Shown: one piece after another, positions 40,975-49,329 of the stretch | Layout of the letters: the number at the start of each line of letters is the position of its first letter | How positions within the stretch are numbered: position 1 is the stretch's first letter | NCBI RefSeq assembly: GCF_020131355.1 | Contig: NZ_JAHLEL010000047.1 | Span: 310,001 to 374,000 of the forward strand | Reading direction: 5' to 3' | DNA length: 64,000 nt | From: Pseudonocardia sp. ICBG1293 | GTDB lineage: Bacteria; Actinomycetota; Actinomycetes; Mycobacteriales; Pseudonocardiaceae | Program-made: the position numbers and the translations under genes | Notes under the pieces: model-generated | Databases searched by the model: none | What the model was told of the DNA's origin: nothing | Seen by the model: only the letters and a program-made list of their open reading frames with translations

Positions 40975-43634
40975 CGGTCTCCTCCGTCGAAGTAGTCGGC
41001 GACGACCTGGCTCAGCAGCAGCGGCCGCGCGGTGCGCTTGCGGCCGTGCGCGACGTAGTTGGCCCGGATCCCGGTGCCGCCGAAGGCGACGTTGCCGTCG
41101 TCGATGTCGACCAGCGTCCGGTCGACGCTGACCGTGTGCCGCCGCCGCAGCCGGGCGAGGGTCTCGGGCAGGTCGCCGTAGACGGTGGCGCCCATCGCCC
41201 GCTCCTCGAAGTACGGGTGGTCGAGCATGGTGTCGAGCCAGTCCTCCGAGCTGTAGGGCACGACGTTGAAGATCGGCGCGAACAGTTCGGGTGGGCGGAC
41301 CTTGGTGTCGGCGGGCCGGATCAGCACGGTCGGGTCGACCCGCTCGTGTCCGAAGTCGACCGAGCCGCCGGCGGCGATGTACTGACGGTCCTTGCGCAGG
41401 ACCTCCAGCGCGGAGTCGAGGCCGTCGCTGTAGAACAGCGGCCCGTAGTCGCTGGACGGGTCGTCGTAGGCACCGCAGCGCAGCTTCTCGACCCGGCGGA
41501 CCAGCAGGCTGCAGAAGCGGGCGCTGATCGCGGTGTCGACGAACACGACGTCGGGGCCGAAACAGTCCTGGCCGGAGTTCAGCATCCGCGCGGTCACCAG
41601 CCCGTCGACGGCGTCGGAGATGCCGGCGTCCCGACCGATGACGAACGGGTTGACGCCCTGGCCGAAGAACACGAAGACCTGGTCGGGGCGCAGCCCGGAG
41701 CGGACCTTCTCGGCGTTGTCGTAGGTGCCGGTGAACACCAGCACGTCGGAGCGGGCGCCGGGCCCCTCGAGGAACTCCCGCTGCGGGGAGTCGTCGAGTA
41801 CCAGCGGCAGCCCGTGCGCGTCGGCCAGCAGCTCGTGCAGCTTGCGGGTCACGTCGGCGATCCGCCGCGACGGCCGGAACACGATCTCACCGGTGTAGAG
41901 GCTCGGTACGAGCAGGTAGAGGACGTAGCCGTAGAGCGGGATGTTCGAGGGCATCAGCACGCTCATCCGGTCGATCGCGGCCGGGCCGTGACGCTCCACC
42001 TCGGCGGCGGCCCCGGTCAGCGCGGCGTGGGCCGCCTCGATCTCCCCCGCCACGGTGACGTGGTGGCTGACCTCCGTCATCACCGACACGATCTCGTCGC
42101 GCCTGCTGCTCAGCAGGTCCAGGACGTCGTGCAGCCGGGCCACCCGCTCCGGATAGGGGATCCGCGACGACGGCGCCGTCGTGGCCTGCCCCGACCCGCC
42201 GAGCACGTCCGCGGCGAGCTCGGCCAGCGCTGCCCGGTCGACCTTCCCGTTGGGCCCGCCCGGGAAGCGCTCGACGACCACGACCCGGTTCGGACGCTCG
42301 TGCGCACCGACCTGCTCCACCAGCAGCCTGCGCCAGTGGGCGACCGGCCGCAGCCGCGGGTCGGCGACCACGAACACCAGCGCCGAGCCACCGCGCCGGT
42401 CGTCGACCGGGACCACCTGCACCGGGACCCCGCAGCCTGCGGCCTTGTGCGCGATCGCGTCCGGGTAGAGCGTGTAGCCGAGGCGGTGCACCGCGGCCCG
42501 CCTGCCGAGCACGTGAAGCCTGCCCTGCTCGTCGCGGTACCCGAGGTCGCCGGTGGCGAAGCGCGGCCGGTGCACCGGCCAGACCCGGCCACCGGGCTCC
42601 AGCACCCCGGTCATGACGTCCGGGCTCGCGACGACGATCTGGCCGGCCGTACCCGGGGGAACGGCCTGGTCGGCGTCGTCGACGACCTCGACCTCGACGC
42701 CGTCGAGCGGCGTACCGCAGCCGGTCGGGTCGTCCGCGCCCGCGAGCGCGATGTTGCCGAGCTCGCTCGCCCCGTACCCGTCGAGCAGCGGCTGCCCGAG
42801 ACGCTCGAGGAACTGCGCGCGCAGGTCCTCGAGCAGCGGCTCGCCGCCGACGCACCACAGGCGCACCGAGCTCAGGTCGGGCGCGGCGGCGTCGCGCTCC
42901 AGCAGCCGGAGCAGGGTGACGTAGGAGGCGGGCACCGCGTCGACGACGGTCACCGCGTGCCGCTCGACGAGCTCGACGGCGGCCTTGGTGCCCGCCGAGG
43001 GGCACAGCACCAGGGTCGCTCCCGCCCGCCACCACAGCAGGAGCATGGACAGCCCGTACTGGTGGGTGAACGGGAGCAGCGGGCACAGGACGTCGTCGGC
43101 GCGGTAGCGCATGCGGCGGGCGGTGCGTGCGGAGTTGCCGAGCACCGACGCCCCGGACCGGACGATGCCCTTCGGCCTGCCGGTGCTGCCCGAGGTCCAG
43201 ACGACCAGGGCGTCCGGCCGGGAGCCCCACGCGCCCAGGTCGAGCTCCGCGCCCTCGTCGGCGGTTCCGGCGCCGTCCGCGGCGGTCCCGGCCTCGGCCT
43301 CGGCCGCCAGCGCGGTCAGGTCCAGCCAGCCGATCCGGACCGGGTCGAACTCGGCCTCCAGGCCGTCGTGGTCGGACAGCATCCATCGGGCGCCGCTCTC
43401 GGCGACGACCTCGCTGCACTCCCGCGCCGGCAGCGCCCGGTCGACCAGGGCCACCGACACACCGTGGTGGAGCAGTGCGAACAGGCCCACCACGAACTCG
43501 GGAGAGTTCGCCGCGGTGAGGACGACCCGGTCCGACGGTGCGACGCCCCGGTCCGCCAGCAGGCGGCCCAGGCGGCGGCATCGGACGGACAACTCGGTGG
43601 TGGAGATCTTCCGATCGCGTGCGTCGATCAGCAT
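40971..43634 (-). CDS. Fusion: AMP-forming acyl ligase + aldehyde-dehydrogenase-fold reductase
   Basis: About 887 aa. The N-terminal half is an adenylate-forming ligase (VWTSGSTGRPKGIVRSG, GYGASELGN, FATGDLGYRDEQG, PNGKVDRAAL). The C-terminal half (about residues 500-885) is an ALDH-superfamily domain: MPSNIPLYGYVLYLL (the Asn loop), a FTGTYDNAEKV cofactor loop, the catalytic Cys in LNSGQDCFGPDVVF and PPELFAPIFNVV (the conserved Glu-Phe-x-Pro). The general-base Glu of ordinary ALDHs, normally in LELGGK, is replaced: the aligned stretch reads VFFGQGVNPFVI. Loss of that Glu is common in acylating ALDHs, which reduce acyl thioesters. So the fusion may activate an acid and reduce it to an aldehyde, or form an acyl-AMP used by the locus. 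Start ATG 43634 is preferred over the upstream TTG extension. Confidence 0.75.
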   Translation of the reverse strand: MLIDARDRKISTTELSVRCRRLGRLLADRGVAPSDRVVLTAANSPEFVVGLFALLHHGVSVALVDRALPARECSEVVAESGARWMLSDHDGLEAEFDPVRIGWLDLTALAAEAEAGTAADGAGTADEGAELDLGAWGSRPDALVVWTSGSTGRPKGIVRSGASVLGNSARTARRMRYRADDVLCPLLPFTHQYGLSMLLLWWRAGATLVLCPSAGTKAAVELVERHAVTVVDAVPASYVTLLRLLERDAAAPDLSSVRLWCVGGEPLLEDLRAQFLERLGQPLLDGYGASELGNIALAGADDPTGCGTPLDGVEVEVVDDADQAVPPGTAGQIVVASPDVMTGVLEPGGRVWPVHRPRFATGDLGYRDEQGRLHVLGRRAAVHRLGYTLYPDAIAHKAAGCGVPVQVVPVDDRRGGSALVFVVADPRLRPVAHWRRLLVEQVGAHERPNRVVVVERFPGGPNGKVDRAALAELAADVLGGSGQATTAPSSRIPYPERVARLHDVLDLLSSRRDEIVSVMTEVSHHVTVAGEIEAAHAALTGAAAEVERHGPAAIDRMSVLMPSNIPLYGYVLYLLVPSLYTGEIVFRPSRRIADVTRKLHELLADAHGLPLVLDDSPQREFLEGPGARSDVLVFTGTYDNAEKVRSGLRPDQVFVFFGQGVNPFVIGRDAGISDAVDGLVTARMLNSGQDCFGPDVVFVDTAISARFCSLLVRRVEKLRCGAYDDPSSDYGPLFYSDGLDSALEVLRKDRQYIAAGGSVDFGHERVDPTVLIRPADTKVRPPELFAPIFNVVPYSSEDWLDTMLDHPYFEERAMGATVYGDLPETLARLRRRHTVSVDRTLVDIDDGNVAFGGTGIRANYVAHGRKRTARPLLLSQVVADYFDGGDR

Positions 43635-43750
43635 TTTTCGCCTCGGTGACGTAGCGGTGGATTGGCGATCCTCGTTCTCGGGAACGGCGGATGAACGCGC
43701 AGCAAACCAACGCAATCTGTCCTCGCCCCCCAACGAATGAATGCACCTTA
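43635..43750 (-). promoter_or_regulatory. Upstream region of the NRPS operon
   Basis: These 116 bases separate the first gene of the leftward biosynthetic operon from the MITE-like element. A GAGGCG site lies ahead of ATG 43634. A GTTC-TCGG-GAAC inverted repeat is at 43674-43685. No -10/-35 was recognised with confidence. Because mobile DNA starts at 43751, the native upstream regulatory sequence may be interrupted here. Confidence 0.4.
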
Positions 43751-43871
43751 GAGGTCATTTCAGAACGAGGTCGACGTGTCTGTTGTAGACGACAAGCGGC
43801 TATCTGACCTGCCGTTTGATCTGTCGTCGAGGGGTCAATGGAAACTCGACAAGTCGTTCTGAAACGACCTC
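43751..43871. mobile_element. 121-bp MITE-like non-autonomous element
   Basis: It is bounded by 18-bp inverted repeats with one mismatch: GAGGTCATTTCAGAACGA at the left and TCGTTCTGAAACGACCTC at the right. It has no coding content. The outer bases match the ends of the adjacent 1.6-kb IS (GAGGTCGTTTCAGAA). Flanking triplets are TTA at 43748-43750 and TAA at 43872-43874, both TNA targets. It could therefore be mobilised by the same transposase. Confidence 0.75.
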
Positions 43872-43938
43872 TAAGACGTCGTTTCAGAAGTGGTGGGCCC
43901 GGTTCTGCCGGTGACGGCGGGGCTGGCAGCATCGGCTG

Positions 43939-44532
43939 ATGGTCGCGCCTCGTGTGTCTGAGAAGACGAAGATTTTCGAGTTGGAGATCGTCCTGACCGA
44001 GGTGGTGCCGGCGGTCCGGCGTCGGGTGCAGGTGCCGGGCGAGGTCGACTTGGCGGTGTTACACGAGGTGGTGCAGTCAGTGATGGGCTGGACGAACTCT
44101 CATCTGCACGAGTTCGAGATCGTCGGGCGCCGCTACGGGATCCCAGACCCGGACTGGCCCGGACAGGATGTCGCCGACGAGACGAAAGAGAAGCTGTTTC
44201 GGCTGGTCAAGGCTGGTGACCGGTTCGGTTACGTCTACGACTTCGGTGACAACTGGGCCCACGAGATCACCGTCGAGGCGGTCGCGGCCGTCGAGCCGGG
44301 AGTGTGCTATCCGCGATGCGTCGCCGGGCAGGGGGCGTGCCCGCCCGAGGACGTCGGCGGGATCGGGGGGTATGAGGACTTCCAGGCCGTGCTCGCCGAC
44401 CCTGACCATCCCGACCGCGCCGAGCGCCTGGAGTGGGCGGGCGGGCCGTTCGACCCGCACCGCTTCGACCCTGACGAGGCCGACCGGGCCTTGGAGTGGC
44501 TGGCCTGGCGGCCGCTGGCCCCGACCTCGTAG
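43939..44532 (+). CDS. pRiA4b ORF-3-like protein (IS passenger)
   Basis: 197 aa. It matches the plasmid pRiA4b ORF-3 family in its central signature: VFELEIV-type N-terminal strand, VMGWTNSHLHEFEIVGRRYG, FGYVYDFGDNWAHEITVEAV, then YPRCVAGQGACPPEDVGG and GGYEDFQAVL. Family members occur in mobile elements, including IS1096-like elements where the gene is called tnpR, but the biochemical role is unknown. Here it lies inside the IS boundaries, convergent with the transposase and 31 bases from its stop. Confidence 0.75.
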   Translation: MVAPRVSEKTKIFELEIVLTEVVPAVRRRVQVPGEVDLAVLHEVVQSVMGWTNSHLHEFEIVGRRYGIPDPDWPGQDVADETKEKLFRLVKAGDRFGYVYDFGDNWAHEITVEAVAAVEPGVCYPRCVAGQGACPPEDVGGIGGYEDFQAVLADPDHPDRAERLEWAGGPFDPHRFDPDEADRALEWLAWRPLAPTS

Positions 44533-44563
44533 GCGAGTGCCTCAGCGAGGGCTGGGTCGACCA

Positions 44564-45409
44564 TCACTTCGGCTTCGGCTTCGGCTTGGTGAGGCGGCGG
44601 TGGCAGATCAGGGCGCAGGCCAGCGATAACAGCGCGGTGATCGTGGATTCGGCGCGGTCGTAGCGCAGCGCGAGGCGGCGGAAGTCCAGCAGCCAGGACA
44701 TGGTGCACTCGACGACCCAGCGGACCCGCCCGAGCCGGGTGGAGTCCTCGATCCCGCGCCGGGCGATCCGCACCCCGATCCCACGCCCACTCAGGTAGCG
44801 GCGGCAGCGGGGATAGTCGTAGCCCTTGTCGGCGTGCACCTTGTCCGGCCGACGTCGCGGACGCCCCGGCTGTCCCGCCCGTTCGCGGACGCCGGGGTTG
44901 GTGTCCAGCAGCGGGGCGAGCATCCGACTGTCGTGGGCGTTCGCCCCGGTGACCAGCGCATGCAGCGGGAGCCCGCCTCGGTCGCAGAGCACGTGGTACT
45001 TGCTGCCCGCCTTCCCGCGATCGGTCGGCGAGGGCCCGGTGGCCTCGCCGCGGCGCTTGGCCCGCACGCTCACGCTGTCCACCGCCGCCCGCGACCAGTC
45101 CAGCAGGCCCTGCTGGGCGAGGCGGTCGAGCATCACCCGGTGCAGCTGGGCCCAGACCCCGGCCTGCTGCCACTGCCGTAGCCGCCGCCAGCAGGTCACT
45201 CCGGACCCACAGCCGAGCTCGGCGGGCAGCGCGTTCCAGCTGATCCCGGTCTTGAGCACGAACACGATCCCGGCCAGAGCGGCCCGATCCGGCACCCGCG
45301 GACGGCCTGTCCGTCCCCGCTTGTGCTTGCGCGGCTTGGGCAGCAGCGGCTCCACCAGCGCCCACAGCTCGTCGCTCACCAATCGCTCGACACAAGATCG
45401 CCGCGCCAC
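44564..45409 (-). CDS. IS5-family transposase
   Basis: 281 aa, intact, starting MARRSCVERLVSDELWALVE. DDE residues are visible: AAVDSVSVRAKRRGE (first Asp), VHADKGYDYPRCRRYL (second Asp) and the Glu in WVVECTMSWLLDFRRLALRY. The C-terminus ends with a Lys-Pro repeat (KPKPKPK) from a short repeat of a GGCTTC-like unit. It lies leftward within the 1.6-kb element and may also mobilise the adjacent MITE. Confidence 0.9.
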   Translation of the reverse strand: MARRSCVERLVSDELWALVEPLLPKPRKHKRGRTGRPRVPDRAALAGIVFVLKTGISWNALPAELGCGSGVTCWRRLRQWQQAGVWAQLHRVMLDRLAQQGLLDWSRAAVDSVSVRAKRRGEATGPSPTDRGKAGSKYHVLCDRGGLPLHALVTGANAHDSRMLAPLLDTNPGVRERAGQPGRPRRRPDKVHADKGYDYPRCRRYLSGRGIGVRIARRGIEDSTRLGRVRWVVECTMSWLLDFRRLALRYDRAESTITALLSLACALICHRRLTKPKPKPK

Positions 45410-45477
45410 GACCGGACATGATCAGCTACCAGCGCCGATCCACACAGGACCGACACGCCGACTTCTGAAACGACCTC

Positions 45478-45687
45478 TAAGAACGACCGGTCGGGGCCGA
45501 TCCGCCACCCGTGCATGCTAACGCTGACTAGTCCCGGTGCCAGCCGCCGACCCCGAGGTCCGGGGACACCGTGACCGGTGACGGACACCGTCGCCCGTGC
45601 AGCAGGCCGCGGAACAGCCGCGGAACAGCAGTGGGGCCGGGTGGAGCATTGCCAGAGTCCGGTGCTGCTGTCTACCTTGTCCGCATC
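45478..45687. other. Intergenic stretch left of the first catabolic operon
   Basis: No gene was found here. It begins with the TAA duplication of the IS. A TAACG-containing sequence at about 45515-45534 resembles the operator half-site at 49292 only partly and is not called. It probably holds the upstream promoter sequence of the DUF485 operon. Confidence 0.3.
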
Positions 45688-45707
45688 AAACTTATGAGCG
45701 TTAGCTA
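45688..45707. promoter_or_regulatory. Candidate operator, degenerate copy of the 49292 palindrome
   Basis: The 20 bases read AAACTTATGAGCGTTAGCTA. The AG centre and right half CGTTAGCTA match the perfect palindrome at 49292-49311 at 8 of 9 positions; the left half is degenerate. It lies 28 bases ahead of the ATG of the DUF485 gene, where a TetR-type repressor could block transcription. No TetR gene is in the window. Confidence 0.55.
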
Positions 45708-45734
45708 GTCTGACGCCGACGGAAGGTCTCGACG

Positions 45735-46070
45735 ATGAGTTCCGACGCCCCGGACTGGGAAGCGCTCCATCGATCCGCCCCCTTTCAGCAGCTGGTCGCC
45801 GAGCGCGGACGGTTCGTGCGGTACGCCGGCGCCGCGCTGCTCGTCTGGTTCGCGACCTTCCTGGCCGTCATCGGCGGAGCACCCGCGGTGGCCGGGACGG
45901 TCGTGGCCGCCGGCATGACGGTCGGCTTCCTGCTGGGCCTGAGCCAGTTCGTCGTGGCGTGGTTGCTGACCTGGGCCTACCTGCGCAGGTCGAACCGCCG
46001 GTGGGCCCCCCTCGAGCAGCGGGTGCGGGAGCTGGCCGCCGCCGGCGCGGAGCCCGAGGCCGCGCGGTGA
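45735..46070 (+). CDS. DUF485 family membrane protein
   Basis: 111 aa with two predicted transmembrane segments (AGAALLVWFATFLAVIGGA and VAAGMTVGFLLGLSQFVVAW). The N-terminal WEALHRSAPFQQLVAERGRF is a typical DUF485 (YjcH-like) start. YjcH is encoded next to the acetate permease ActP in E. coli, and the same pairing is seen here: the next gene starts within its stop codon (GTGA). It is likely a partner or accessory of that transporter. Confidence 0.8.
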   Translation: MSSDAPDWEALHRSAPFQQLVAERGRFVRYAGAALLVWFATFLAVIGGAPAVAGTVVAAGMTVGFLLGLSQFVVAWLLTWAYLRRSNRRWAPLEQRVRELAAAGAEPEAAR

Positions 46071-47623
46071 ACACCACCCGCCTGATCGCCTTCGCCCTGA
46101 TCGTCGGCATCACCCTGGGGGTGACCGTCTGGGCATCCCGCCGGACCCACTCGGCGACCGACTTCTTCGCCGCCGGACGGGGGATCTCCGGGCCGCGCAA
46201 CGGCCTGGCCATCGCCGGTGACCTGATGTCGGCCGCGACGTTCCTCGGCTTCACCGGGCTGATGTACCTGTCCGGCTTCGACGGCTGGATCATGCCGGCG
46301 GTCACGCTGGTCGCCTTCGTCCTGATCCTTCTCCTGTTCGCCGAGCGGATGCGCAACGCGGGCCGCTTCACCGTCGCCGACGTGCTCTCGTTCCGCCTGC
46401 GCGAGCGGCCGGTACGGGCCGCGACCGCCGCCTCCACCGTGCTGGTCGCGGTGATCTACCTGGTGGCCCAGCTGGTCGGGGCCGGGGTGCTGATCCGGGC
46501 GTTGACCGGCCTGTCCTTCACCCCGGCGGTCGTGCTGACCGGGCTCGCGATGCTCGCCTACGTCGTGTTCGGCGGCATGCTCGCCACGACCTGGGTGCAG
46601 ATCATCAAAGCGGTCCTGCTCCTCGTCGCGGGGGCCGCGCTGACCATCGGCGTCCTCGTCCGGGTCGGCTTCGACCTGGGGACGCTGTTCACGACCGCGG
46701 CGGCGAACAGCCCGGTCGGGGACGCCTTCCTGGCCCCCGGGGGATCCGGTCGGTCGTTCCTCGACACCGTCTCGGTGGCGCTCGCGTTCGCGATCGGCAC
46801 CGCGGCGCTGCCGCACATCCTGATCCGGTTCTTCACCGTCCCCGATGCGACACAGGCCCGCAGCTCCGCGGGGTGGGCGACGGCGCTGATCGGCACCTTC
46901 TTCGTGATGACCGCCGTGATCGGGTTCGGGGCCCGCGCGGTGCTGCCCGCGGAGTCCTCGGAGTCGGTGGGCCGCAGCGGCAACCTGGCGGCGCCGCTGC
47001 TCGCCGAGCACCTGGGCGGAGGGCCGGGCACGGTCGGTGGGGACCTGTTCGTCGCCTTCGTGTCGGCGGTCGCCTTCGCCACCATCCTGGCCGTAGTCGC
47101 GGGTCTGGTCCTGTCGGCGTCCGGAGCCGTGGCGCACGACCTCTGGGTCAACGTCATCCACCGCGGCCGGGCGACGAGCTCGGAGACGCGGGTGGCACGG
47201 ATCGCCGCGGCCGGCATCGGTCTGGTCGCGATCGTCGTCACGCTCGGGATGGGCCCGGAGTTCAACGTGGCGTTCCTGGTGGGCCTGGCCCTGTCGGTGG
47301 CCGCGGGGGCCAACTTCCCGGCGCTCCTGCTCGCACTGACCTGGCGCCGGTTCACCACCACCGGCGCGATGAGCGGGATCGTCGCGGGCCTGGTCGCGTC
47401 GGTGGTCTGCATCCTGCTGGGACCGTCGGTCTGGCCCGGCGGCGCCGAGTCCGCGCCCTACCCGGTCGAGTACCCGACGCTGATCGCGATCCCGGTCGGC
47501 TTCCTCGCGTGCTGGATCGGCACGCTCCTGTCCTCCGAGCGGGGTGCGCAGCGCTCCTTCGACGAGCTGCAGGTGCGCTCCCAGACCGGGATCGGCTCCG
47601 AGCAGACCCCCGTCGCCCACTGA
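46067..47623 (+). CDS. Sodium:solute symporter, ActP-like (carboxylate uptake)
   Basis: 518 aa from GTG at 46067. It is an SSF family protein with many membrane helices and the signature DFFAAGRGISGPRNGLAIAG, FLGFTGLMYLSGFDG and VAYLVAQLVGAG-type segments. A RSFLDTVSVALAFAIGTAAL region and PHILIRFFTVPD are typical of ActP and related acetate/propionate permeases. It likely takes up a carboxylate with Na+ or H+ for the CoA ligase encoded next. Exact substrate is not visible. Confidence 0.85.
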   Translation: MNTTRLIAFALIVGITLGVTVWASRRTHSATDFFAAGRGISGPRNGLAIAGDLMSAATFLGFTGLMYLSGFDGWIMPAVTLVAFVLILLLFAERMRNAGRFTVADVLSFRLRERPVRAATAASTVLVAVIYLVAQLVGAGVLIRALTGLSFTPAVVLTGLAMLAYVVFGGMLATTWVQIIKAVLLLVAGAALTIGVLVRVGFDLGTLFTTAAANSPVGDAFLAPGGSGRSFLDTVSVALAFAIGTAALPHILIRFFTVPDATQARSSAGWATALIGTFFVMTAVIGFGARAVLPAESSESVGRSGNLAAPLLAEHLGGGPGTVGGDLFVAFVSAVAFATILAVVAGLVLSASGAVAHDLWVNVIHRGRATSSETRVARIAAAGIGLVAIVVTLGMGPEFNVAFLVGLALSVAAGANFPALLLALTWRRFTTTGAMSGIVAGLVASVVCILLGPSVWPGGAESAPYPVEYPTLIAIPVGFLACWIGTLLSSERGAQRSFDELQVRSQTGIGSEQTPVAH

Positions 47624-47684
47624 CCCGTCCCCGGCGCCGGTGCACGTGCCGGTCGGGGGTCCCCATTCCGAGCAAGGAGCAACG

Positions 47685-49232
47685 GTGCTCAGAACCGAGT
47701 ACATCACCACCGTGGCGGACCTGATGGCGACCCACGGGACCGCAAGGCCGGACCGCATCGCCTTCATCGACGACGACCGCACGATCACCTACGGCGCGCT
47801 CGCCAGGACGACCGCCCGGCTGGCCGGTCACCTGCAGCGGCTCGGGCTGCAACGCGGCGAGCGGGTCCTGCTCTACCTGGGCAACCGGGTCGAGGTCGCC
47901 GAGTCCTACCTCGCGATCCCGCGGGCCGGGGCGATCGCCGTCTGCGCCGACCCGCAGGCGACCCCGGCGGAGATCGGCCACATCCTGACCGACAGCGGGT
48001 CCCGGATCGTCGTCACCGACCACGAGCACCTCCCCGTCGTGCGTGAGCTCGCGACCGGGGCGGAGCTGCTCGCGGTGATCGTGGTGGACGGCCCGGCCGG
48101 CGAGCGGGAGATCGCCTACGCCGACCTGATCGGCGCCGAGGCCGGCCGGCCGCCGCGGGACTGTCTCGGTCTCGACGACGTCGCCTGGATGCTCTACACC
48201 TCGGGGACCACCGGCCGTCCCAAGGGCGTCCACCTCACCCAGCGCGGTTGCTTCTGGGTGGTCGCGGCCTGCTGGGCGCCGATCGCCGGCCTCGGCCCGG
48301 ACGACGTCGTCCTGAGTGCGCTGCCGCTGTTCCACTCCTACGCACTCGTGCTGTGCGTGCTCGGGGTGTTCGCCGTCGGGGCGAGCGAGCGGATCCTCCC
48401 GCGCTTCTCGGTCTCCGGGACCGCCTCGCGGTTCGCCGGCGGCCCGGAGGGCGACGTGACCGTCTTCCCCGGGGTCCCGACCATGTTCCACTACCTGCTC
48501 GACCGGGTCGGTGACCAGGGATTCGACGCCCCGGCCCTGCGGGTCTGCATGTCCGCCGGCGCGATCCTGCCGGGCTCGGTCAACGAGAGGTTCGAGGCCG
48601 CGTTCGGGGTCCCGCTGCTCGACGGCTACGGGATCACCGAGACTTCGACCATGGTCACGATGAACTGGCCGACCGGCAGCCGCGTGCGGGGCTCGTGCGG
48701 CCTCCCGCTGCCCGGCCTGAGCGTCCGGCTCGTCGACCCGGCCACGGCCCTCGACGTGGGCCCGGAACAGGAGGGCGAGCTCTGGGTGCAGGGCCCGAAC
48801 GTCACCCCGGGGTACCACGACCTCCCGGACGCGACCTCCGCCGTGTTCGTCGACGGCTGGTACCGCACCGGCGACCTGGGCCGGCGCGACGCCCACGGCT
48901 ACCTGAGGATCAGCGGCCGGACCAAGGAGCTGATCATCCGGGGCGGGGAGAACATCTATCCCGCCGAGGTCGAGGAGGCGCTGGCGGGCGCGGAGGGGGT
49001 CGGCGACGTCGCCGTCGCCGCGGCACCGCACGAGCACCTCGGCGAGGTGCCGGTGGCGTTCGTGGTGCCCGCGGGCCCGGGGCCGCTCGACCACGACGCG
49101 GTCCTGGCCTCGGCCCGCGAGCGGCTCTCGTCGTTCAAGGTCCCCGACCGGCTCGTCGAGTGCGACACCATTCCGCGCACCGGGTCCGGCAAGATCCTCC
49201 GCTTCCGGCTGCAGAAGCAGCTGGACGCCTGA
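47685..49232 (+). CDS. AMP-dependent acyl-CoA synthetase
   Basis: 515 aa from GTG at 47685, with AAGGAGC upstream. ANL motifs are complete: LYTSGTTGRPKGVHLT, DGYGITETS, YRTGDLGRRDAHGYLRISGR, KELIIRGGENIYPAEVEEAL and the catalytic Lys in RTGSGKILRF. It should make an acyl-CoA from a carboxylate, probably the one brought in by the symporter or made by the aldehyde dehydrogenase downstream. The family includes aromatic and short-chain ligases. Substrate assignment is not possible from sequence alone. Confidence 0.9.
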   Translation: MLRTEYITTVADLMATHGTARPDRIAFIDDDRTITYGALARTTARLAGHLQRLGLQRGERVLLYLGNRVEVAESYLAIPRAGAIAVCADPQATPAEIGHILTDSGSRIVVTDHEHLPVVRELATGAELLAVIVVDGPAGEREIAYADLIGAEAGRPPRDCLGLDDVAWMLYTSGTTGRPKGVHLTQRGCFWVVAACWAPIAGLGPDDVVLSALPLFHSYALVLCVLGVFAVGASERILPRFSVSGTASRFAGGPEGDVTVFPGVPTMFHYLLDRVGDQGFDAPALRVCMSAGAILPGSVNERFEAAFGVPLLDGYGITETSTMVTMNWPTGSRVRGSCGLPLPGLSVRLVDPATALDVGPEQEGELWVQGPNVTPGYHDLPDATSAVFVDGWYRTGDLGRRDAHGYLRISGRTKELIIRGGENIYPAEVEEALAGAEGVGDVAVAAAPHEHLGEVPVAFVVPAGPGPLDHDAVLASARERLSSFKVPDRLVECDTIPRTGSGKILRFRLQKQLDA

Positions 49233-49291
49233 CGCACCCGGCACGTGTCACCCCGCACCGGGGTTGGCGCGGCGTCCGCCATGGCCTACGG

Positions 49292-49311
49292 TAACTAACG
49301 AGCGTTAGTTA
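49292..49311. promoter_or_regulatory. Perfect 9-2-9 palindromic operator
   Basis: TAACTAACGAGCGTTAGTTA is a perfect inverted repeat (9-bp arms, AG spacer), a typical TetR-family site. It sits 18 bases before the ATG of the CoxG-like gene, with AAGGAG between (49314-49319). A related site precedes the DUF485 operon at 45688. This suggests one regulator controls both units. Confidence 0.75.
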
Positions 49312-49329
49312 GTAAGGAGAGTGCGCACG

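Larger units (their letters stand above)
43875..45477. mobile_element. IS5-family element with a passenger gene
   Basis: The 1603-bp element has inverted repeats GACGTCGTTTCAGAAG at the left and CTTCTGAAACGACCTC at the right, one mismatch. It is flanked by TAA at 43872-43874 and 45478-45480, a 3-bp duplication. It contains a rightward pRiA4b ORF-3-like gene and a leftward IS5-type transposase in convergent order. Passenger genes are unusual in IS5-family elements of this size. Confidence 0.85.

Noticed and set aside
43674..43685. GTTC-TCGG-GAAC as a LexA/SOS box
   Set aside because: Actinobacterial LexA boxes have the half-sites in the opposite order (GAAC-N4-GTTC).
43635..43733. TTG start at 43733 for the AMP-ligase/ALDH fusion
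   Set aside because: The extra 33 residues do not resemble a ligase N-terminus and the ATG at 43634 has a better-placed ribosome-binding site.
45515..45534. A third operator copy
   Set aside because: Only one half-site (CTAACG) matches the palindrome; the other half is mostly different.
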